From contig JAMYHL010000043.1 of assembly GCA_025531455.1 (NCBI GenBank), forward strand, positions 186,001-250,000: DNA of 64,000 bases. The letters run 5' to 3'. A program made the position numbers and the translations under genes. The notes under the pieces were generated by a model. The model saw only the letters and a program-made list of their open reading frames with translations. It made no database searches and was not told the origin of the DNA. Positions 57,928 to 64,000 of this stretch are shown here, in pieces. The DNA is from Apiotrichum sp. Y4204 (taxonomy: Eukaryota > Basidiomycota > Tremellomycetes > Trichosporonales > Trichosporonaceae). Numbering within the stretch: the first letter of the stretch is position 1; each line of letters begins with the position of its first letter.

Positions 57928-58843
57928 TGTGTGGGAACAAGATCTGCTGTGAAAACGTCCAGCTTGGCAGGCGTCTGGGTGGGATTGGTGTACTGGGGTT
58001 TGCGGGGGAGGGGAACGGCCGTGTGCTATTCCTCAGTGCAAGCTAGGTAGTGACCGATGGAGAGGATACAACGCATCGAGCTCTCGTCGACGATATCAAG
58101 GCAGCTACAAGCTGGATACTGGGTGCTGGGTGCTGGATGTTGGCCGCGGGGCAGTGCTGGGAGTGCTGGAGTGCTGCAAGGCAGGTCGTAAAAAACGCAG
58201 AGGTGGTCGCTATCGCCGTGCCTCCCCTGACCGCTCCACAGGCCCGCCTCGCCATTGTCACATCGACTCTAGTTGCCCTCTACCCTTCCGGCTCAATCTA
58301 ACATAATGCTCCTGCTGCGCGCAAAATCTAGAAGAATTAATTATACAGTTGGGTGGCATTCCTTCTGAACTTCAGGCTCCCCCGCATCCCCCTCGTCTCT
58401 CCCTGTTCCCCTACCCACTTGTTTCCCTCCTTGCCCCTTCGCTCGCCCCGTCTCGCCTCTCGACACGGGAAGAACGAGGGAGGTGGAGCAGGGGGGTGCA
58501 ACTGCGCAGGGAGCCCGAGAGTGGACCGCAGAGATAAGATTGGTCTCGGCAACCGGACCTACCGACGACTAGGGCAGCGCAATTGGACCCACCATCCACT
58601 TGATCCGCGGACCCACTCTACACATGGTGGAGTGGCTCCAGAATTACCGCTCTCCGGGCCAGACGCCGACAAACAGAGTTTGTATCCATTAGCCAGCGGC
58701 TGCGCCGCCGAGCCTGGAAGCAATTGAACAGAGAAGAGAAAGCGGCGTGGTCAAACCTTACGGCATGGGGGTCACCGCATGTCGTCCACACGGCTTCCGC
58801 CGTTAACCGCTGGCCAGCGTCCAGCGCAAACGTGGCAAAGGCG

Positions 58844-58888
58844 ATACACATCTGTGGTACTGTGCATACACATCTGTGGTACCGTGCA
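58844..58888. repeat. 22-nt tandem duplication
   Basis: ATACACATCTGTGGTAC followed by T/CGTGCA occurs twice head to tail (58844-58866 and 58866-58888) with one substitution. Confidence 0.8.
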
Positions 58889-60523
58889 CATGCCTAACCA
58901 CATGGGCACAGCAAGCTCCGTGATTGCGAGGGACGTCGCACATCGGCGACTACCAATTGTACCTCAAGTACACCTTGTTCCATGTTTGCGCGGGTGTAGG
59001 TCGTGGGAGTCAGCAGCCTGCAGCCAGGGGCTCGGGATGTAGTCCTAGATCTCAAACCTCGTATGGCAGCGGCCAGCGCCTGCGGCCAAGGGCGCCACGG
59101 ACGGCCCCAGACGGGACAGCCACACCGTGTTGGCCCCGATCGGATATCCCCAACTCCACATGTCGTCGATCTCAAGGTCCTAAGCCTGTAACCTCGACTT
59201 GGATCGCGCGACGGGTCAGGATGAAGGCGAGGATGAAGGCCAGATGGAGGATTCTAGGATTAGCTCGGCTAGCTCGGTCGGCGGAGCAGCACGTGTCGAG
59301 TTAATTAGTCGCGTGTCTGTTGAGAGCGTGAGAGCACAAGCGCAGCAGATCATCAGAGTACGAGATAGAAGAGTACGTGATCATTAATACGTGAGTGTTT
59401 TGGCCAGATCCTTCTGTGCCCCCATGATTCATGACTGCCGGAAGGAGAAAAGAGGCCCCATTGGGGACGGGGGGGCCGCTCGAGCTCCACGCCGCGAGTC
59501 GCTTGCTCTGCCTCGCGAGCGTGCGGGCGACAGCGCAATGGAAACTTCCACTTCCCCACGACTTGCACGACCGACAAGCTCGCGCGATCGCGGCTCCATC
59601 GACTCGAGCATGTGGCAGCTGGTCGGCGTCCTGTTCCTGTCGGTGACCACCGCGTCCGCCACTCGCCAGATGGGGCCAGCTGATGGTTTTGACTCGATCT
59701 ACACGGACTCGCCGGCGGCAACCCGCGTATGGGGTCGAGAAAAAGTCTCGTGGACACGAGGACTGAAGTCACTGCGTAAAGCGTAATGGGATGTGCTGTG
59801 CTTCTGTGAGAGGTAATGTGTGACAATTAGAAGCTCCGCGAACGGCTCGTCGTCCATTGTCGTTGTCTGTTGTCGTTCTCGGGTCCGCAACGCGTAGATA
59901 CTTTGTCGATCGCAGCTATCGTGGCTATCATTGATTGTGCCTCATGTCCATCCATATCGTCATCTCACATGCGTTGTTTCGCTCATGCGCTCTGTCTCAG
60001 TCCTTCTTTTGCATCTCGACACGCTCTAGTCTACAAAGTTTCGCGGTGCAAGTCCAGACGAGATTCAGGATATCCAGGAGACCAGGATATCAAGCACAGC
60101 ATAGAGAATATCAAACCCCTCCCCTCCCCTGCATCTTGCACTGCCCGCCCACAGCCCTACCCACTGACAGCCGCGGCACTTACCATTGGCACAGCCACCC
60201 ACCACGCTCGCTGCCGCCGCCGCTCTCTGGTTGACAGACACCCCATGGGGCCATGCAGCTATGCATTGCTCTCCCACTCAGCCGTCGATAGGCGAGTGGC
60301 GAGTAGCGCTCACGATGATAGGACGGGGGACGATGTCAAGTAAACGCGGGGGTACTCGGATCCGGGGGCGACGAGTAGAAAGCAGGTGCCTGTCCTTGAT
60401 GTTTCGACTCGTCCTCGACAATGACGCGAAGGCGCGTTTCAGCGCGTGTTGACGACTTCTTGCCACCGCGACCACGACTACTAATCTGTCAACATTCGCG
60501 ACTGACTGACTTTTACTTGTGCG

Positions 60524-60530
60524 TATATAA
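60524..60530 (+). promoter_or_regulatory. TATA box of DBR1
   Basis: TATATAA about 80 nt upstream of the ATG at 60607, the position expected for a short-leader transcript. Confidence 0.5.
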
Positions 60531-60606
60531 CGCTCGTGGACTTACGCTCTGGCCCTCTTCACCAATCTGTACAGAATCTCAACAGTGAATAACAGTTCCA
60601 GCAAAC

Positions 60607-62214
60607 ATGAAGGTACGACACGAATTGCCGACCCTCGCTCACACCAGGTCGGCATCCAAGGCTGTGTGCACGGCCAGCTGAATGAGATCTACGGCCACTG
60701 CGCAGCATACGCCGAGCAGAACGGGCCGGTCGACCTGCTCCTCCTCTGCGGCGACTTTCAGGCAATTCGTAGCCGCGACGACTGGAAGGCCATGTCCGTT
60801 CCCGAACGGCACCGCGCGCTCGGCTCGTTTTGGGAATACTATTCGGGCGAGAAGGTCGCGCCTATTCTTACGATCCTCGTCGGCGGAAACCACGAAGCGA
60901 GCAATTACCTCCTCGAACTCTTCCACGGTGGGTGGGTCGCGCCAAACATGTACTACCTCGGCGCGGCGGGGAGCGTGCTCGTCAATGGCATGCGAATATC
61001 TGGCGCCAGCGGAATCTACCACGAAAAAGGCTACAAACTTGGTACGCGAAGCGGAGAGCAGAGTATCAGAACGCTAATCTGCAGGCCACTACGAGCGGTC
61101 CCCGCTGGACAAGCCGATGATCCACAGCGTCTACCACATCAAGGAGTACGAGATTGCCAAACTCTCCCTCCTCCCGCGCTACACGCCGAGCGTGTTCATG
61201 TCACACGACTGGCCCAACGACATTGCGTACCACGGCAACGTCGACGACCTGCTCAAGCGCATGCCACGCTTCCGCAGCGATATTGAGGACCACAACTTTG
61301 GTTGCGTGCCGTTCATGCCGCTCCTGCAAACGCTCCAGCCCGACTCGTGGTTCTCGGGACACATGCACTGCTGCTTCTCCGCGCGCGTCCGGCATCCTGC
61401 GGACGACATCCCGGTCATTAACGCTATGCCTGCCGACACTCCCCCGTCCAAGCCAAAAACGGCCGGCGCCGAACCAGGGGGACGCATGACGCGCTTCCTC
61501 GCACTCGACAAGTGCGGCCAGCACGAGGCATTCCTCAAATTTCTCGACTTTTCCACCCCAGAGCCCGTGAATGGCCCTCTAAAGCTCACATACGACCCGC
61601 ACTGGCTCGCGATCGTGCGCGCACTGCACCCATACTACTCGGCCGAAGTGGAGCAGAAGACGCTTCCGCCCGTTGAAGAGCTAAGGGCGCTGGTCGACGC
61701 CGAGTTCCGCGACATTACCGAGAACGGTCTTCTCGTCCCCGACCTCTCGCAGCCGGCAGTTGGGGGTGTCCACCCTTCCATCCGTGTCACGGGTCCAGTG
61801 CAAGTATCCCGCGTTCAGCACTTTGTCCCGACCGCGCCGCACGAGAAGGAGGACAGGACCCCCGAGGTATGGTACGCCAACCCGCAGACGGCCGAGTTCT
61901 GCGCTTTTGTCGGGATCCCAAACGACGTGAATCTCGCGCCGAGCCCGGACGCACCAAAGCGCGTGTACGAGTATGTGCACCCTGCGACGCTGAAGAAACA
62001 GCAGGAGAAGAAGGAGAAGCGGGAACGCCAGGCTGCGCTCGAGGCTGCCCAGCAGGCTGAGCGCGCAAGAAAAGGGAAGCCGCCAAAGTCGAAGATGAAG
62101 AAGGAGAAGAAGGAGGGCGAGGCGAACCAGGGCTCTCAGAATGCCAAGAACCAGCGTCTGCAAGATGGACAGGGCATCAGCGCCGCGATGCAGGCGGCCA
62201 GGATCGACGACTAG
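60607..62214 (+). CDS. DBR1: RNA lariat debranching enzyme
   Basis: Hydrolyses the 2',5' bond of excised intron lariats in the nucleus. Three exons, 60607-60612, 60648-61041 and 61085-62214, give 509 residues. Exon 1 is just ATGAAG, giving MKVGIQGCVHGQLNEIYGH, which matches the DBR1 start exactly. Metallophosphoesterase motifs are complete: GCVHG, LLLCGDFQAIR, VGGNHEASNY, GASGIYHEKGY, FMSHDWP, and WFSGHMHC. The DBR1 C-terminal domain follows with TRFLALDKCGQHEAFLKFLDF, TYDPHWLAIVRALHPYYS, and a WYANPQTAEFCAFVGI segment. A long Lys/Glu/Ala-rich tail ends the protein, probably disordered and nuclear. Length and motif order agree with yeast DBR1. Very secure. Confidence 0.97.
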
Positions 62215-62390
62215 AGATATAGACGTCCAGGTGACGACACTTGAAGACACCTGTTGTACACTCTCTGTAGCTTTGTGAATTCTGATATCCAATATCATTA
62301 CGATGCATTTCACTACGAACGTGCTTCTTCTTCTTCATTAAGTCGGTCGTACTACAAGATACTGACAGTCCTTCTTCGTGACACATTTGC

Positions 62391-64000
62391 TTACTCAAAC
62401 TCAATCTCCGCCTCGCAGTCGAGCGTGAGGTCGAGGCAGCTCACAGTGATGGTGCCCTTCTCGGCATCAAACTCAACATCCTTCCACTTCTTGCCGTTCA
62501 CCTTGACCTTGCGCGGGGCGCTCTGGCCGGCGAGCACGACGCTCTCGACCTTGGCCTCGTCCTTCTCGCAGTAGCCAAACTCGCCCGAGATGCACAGCTT
62601 GCACCCGTCAAACGAGAACTTGATGTCCGAGTAGTTGTCGCCAATCTCGAGACTCTCGCCGTCGTCAATGTACAGGTCGCCGCTGGCCTTGCCGTCGCAG
62701 TCGGGCGCGACGACGAGCTCGAACGGCAGCTTGCGGTTCTCGGCGGTCGTCATGCTCTCGCCGGTGCGGAGGGCGAGCACGGCACCAGAGCGGATGTACA
62801 CCGGGATCTCGTCAAAGGCCACGTTGTCGCGAGTTACAGGGGCGCCGGCACCCTCGACCGCTTCAAGAGTGAAGAGGTCGTAGAAGCGGTCCTTGGGCAT
62901 GTAGAACGTGACGCTCGTGCTGTTCTCGGCGACCACAGGGTTGACGAGAAGCGACGGACCGTAGTAGAACTGCGACTCGATGCGCACGGTGTTCGGCTCG
63001 GTGGGGTGCACCCAGCTGAGAGGCCAGAGCGTGGGAGTACCCTCGGCCGAGTGCTTGTGGATCGCGGTGTACGTGTAGTCGAGAAGACGCAGGCGCCAGC
63101 GTCCGGCAGCCTTGGCGGCAGCCGCGGTCAGCGGCCAGCGGTAGAACTCCTGGCGGATAGCGCTGATCTCGTAGTGGTTGCGGTAGAAGGTGTTGAACGC
63201 GCCGAGCCACGACCAGCGGGCACAAAGGGTCTCGGTAGTGTTGCCGCCAAAGCCGCAGGTGTCAGCACCGACGACACCGACGCCTGCAACAGCAGCAAAC
63301 TGGAGCATCTGGCGGATCGTCTGGATGTACTGTTCCCAGTCGGAGATGTTGTCGCCCAGCCACAGCGCCGAGGGCGTTCCGGAGAAGGACGAGCGCGCGA
63401 CAGTGAACGGGCGCTTGCCGGGCTTGCGCTCGAGAAGCGCATTGCGGGTGACAATCGCGTGGCGGGAACCATACAGGTTGTGTTCATCATAAGTGCGTGC
63501 ACCGTTGGCCTGCACAATGTCCGTACGCGCCGAGAAGTCAGAGATGTTCTTGCGGCCCTGCTGTTCGGACGTGGCAGCCGACGGCGGCGCGCGGCGGTCG
63601 TCAATTTGGCTACTGTCAGCGGGGCATTCGCGGCACACCAAGTCTGTCCACTTACTACGGGGGGTACAGCCACTGGCTGTCAAGGTCGGGGCTGAGGTAG
63701 TCGTCCATGGTGTCTGGGAACGTGCGGTTCATGTTCTGACGCGTGACAAGGCCGGGGCGCTGGCCGCTGCCGATAGCACGACGGCGGCGGCGACCGGCGG
63801 CGTCGGTGGTCTCGAAGGGCTCGGAGATGTTACGTCCGGGGATGAACTTGTCGAATCCGGGGATCGCGCGGGGGATGATGCGGGGCAGCTCACGGGGCGG
63901 GGGCATGCCGCGCTCCGCTGAAACGCGGTAGATGTTGGCCTCGAGCTGGGAGGTCAGATGATGTCCTCGCTGTGATACCTACGTAGGGGAGGAAGTTGGC
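62391..64000 (-). CDS. GH31 alpha-glucosidase, 3' part (5' end beyond the window)
   Basis: Hydrolyses terminal alpha-glucosidic bonds, probably extracellular. Exons seen are 63609-62391, 63945-63656 and probably 64000-63983, which opens outside the window. The visible part includes LDSQWLYPPYQIDDRRAPP, ARTYDEHNLYGSRHA, KRPFTVARSSFSG, the acid/base region LWLGDNISDWEQ, GVGVVGADTCGFGGN, LCARWSWLGAFNTFYRNH, FYRWPLTAAA, LLVNPVV and VYIRSGAVLALR. These follow the GH31 order of fungal alpha-glucosidases, with the C-terminal beta-domain ending DLTLDCEAEIEFE. The nucleophile Asp (WxDMNE) should lie upstream, off the edge. An unusual run of five arginines (TDAAGRRRRRAIGSG) sits in the insert before the YPPY motif. 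Exon joins agree in phase. Confidence 0.9.

Larger units (their letters stand above)
57928..60606. other. 2.7 kb divergent intergenic region
   Basis: Between the histidine kinase and DBR1 starts. Contains GTGCTGG repeats (58120-58180), a 22-nt tandem duplication (58844-58888) and a TATA box for DBR1. A 131-codon frame at 59391-59786 has a hydrophobic stretch but no coding bias. Confidence 0.45.

Noticed and set aside
59391..59786. 131-codon frame with hydrophobic MWQLVGVLFLSVTTASA segment
   Set aside because: The segment resembles a signal peptide, but it is internal to the frame, nothing after it looks conserved and there are no splice-supported extensions.
1..64000. Search for a defence system, biosynthetic cluster, transposon or other novel multi-gene system
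   Set aside because: Genes alternate strand, have unrelated housekeeping roles, and no transposase, reverse transcriptase, terminal repeats, NRPS/PKS or repeat-spacer array was seen.

Overview
The window is nuclear DNA from a GC-rich basidiomycete yeast. Dense short introns (mostly 33-55 nt, GTGAGT/GTAAGT-type donors, CTNAC-like branch sites just before CAG/TAG), strongly C/G-ending codons, and orthologues of standard fungal housekeeping genes point to Tremellomycetes. Trichosporonales is my best guess, but that is an inference from style, not a database match. I see no plasmid, phage, transposon, CRISPR array or rRNA.

Layout. 1-3116 has no convincing gene. A small Ser/Pro-rich protein follows (3117-3846, +), then 3.1 kb without a gene. 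Next come dephospho-CoA kinase CAB5 (6922-7847, +) and dihydroorotase URA4 (8380-9554, +). A minus-strand run covers 9.9-19.4 kb: a secreted two-domain protein, a small membrane protein, the translation factor TMA22/DENR, a DUF3224-like protein and an allantoate-permease-type MFS transporter. After about 3 kb of repeat-bearing spacer lie two unrecognised proteins (22567-23868, +; 24071-26314, -). From 26.7 to 44 kb genes are tightly packed: sphingosine-1-phosphate lyase DPL1, an Fpg/MutM-type DNA glycosylase, an unknown protein, mitochondrial-type peroxiredoxin PRX5, KIN17, a CUE-domain protein, the HORMA protein REV7, an inner-nuclear-membrane HeH/MAN1 protein and a DIC1-type mitochondrial carrier. 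An intron-containing tRNA-Thr(AGT) sits at 44912-45000. Then come an alpha/beta hydrolase, a nitronate monooxygenase, a GPI-anchored Cys/Ser/Thr-rich wall protein, a very large dual hybrid histidine kinase (51994-57927, -), a 2.7 kb gene-free stretch, the lariat debranching enzyme DBR1, and the 3' part of a GH31 alpha-glucosidase that runs off the right edge.

Functional themes. This is not an operon-like or cluster-like region. Three genome-maintenance genes (Fpg, KIN17, REV7) lie within 9 kb, but nothing shows they act together. KIN17/CUE and REV7/HEH are divergent pairs with about 330-345 bp shared promoters. The most noteworthy observations are at gene-structure level: micro-exons (6, 7, 9 and 11 nt) supported by frame and family alignment; a TATA box inside intron 1 of PRX5 that suggests separate mitochondrial and cytosolic isoforms; a bacterial-style DUF3224 domain in a five-exon fungal gene; and a two-kinase, two-receiver histidine kinase. 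Exon boundaries were assigned by hand from splice signals, reading frame and family similarity. No database search was possible.
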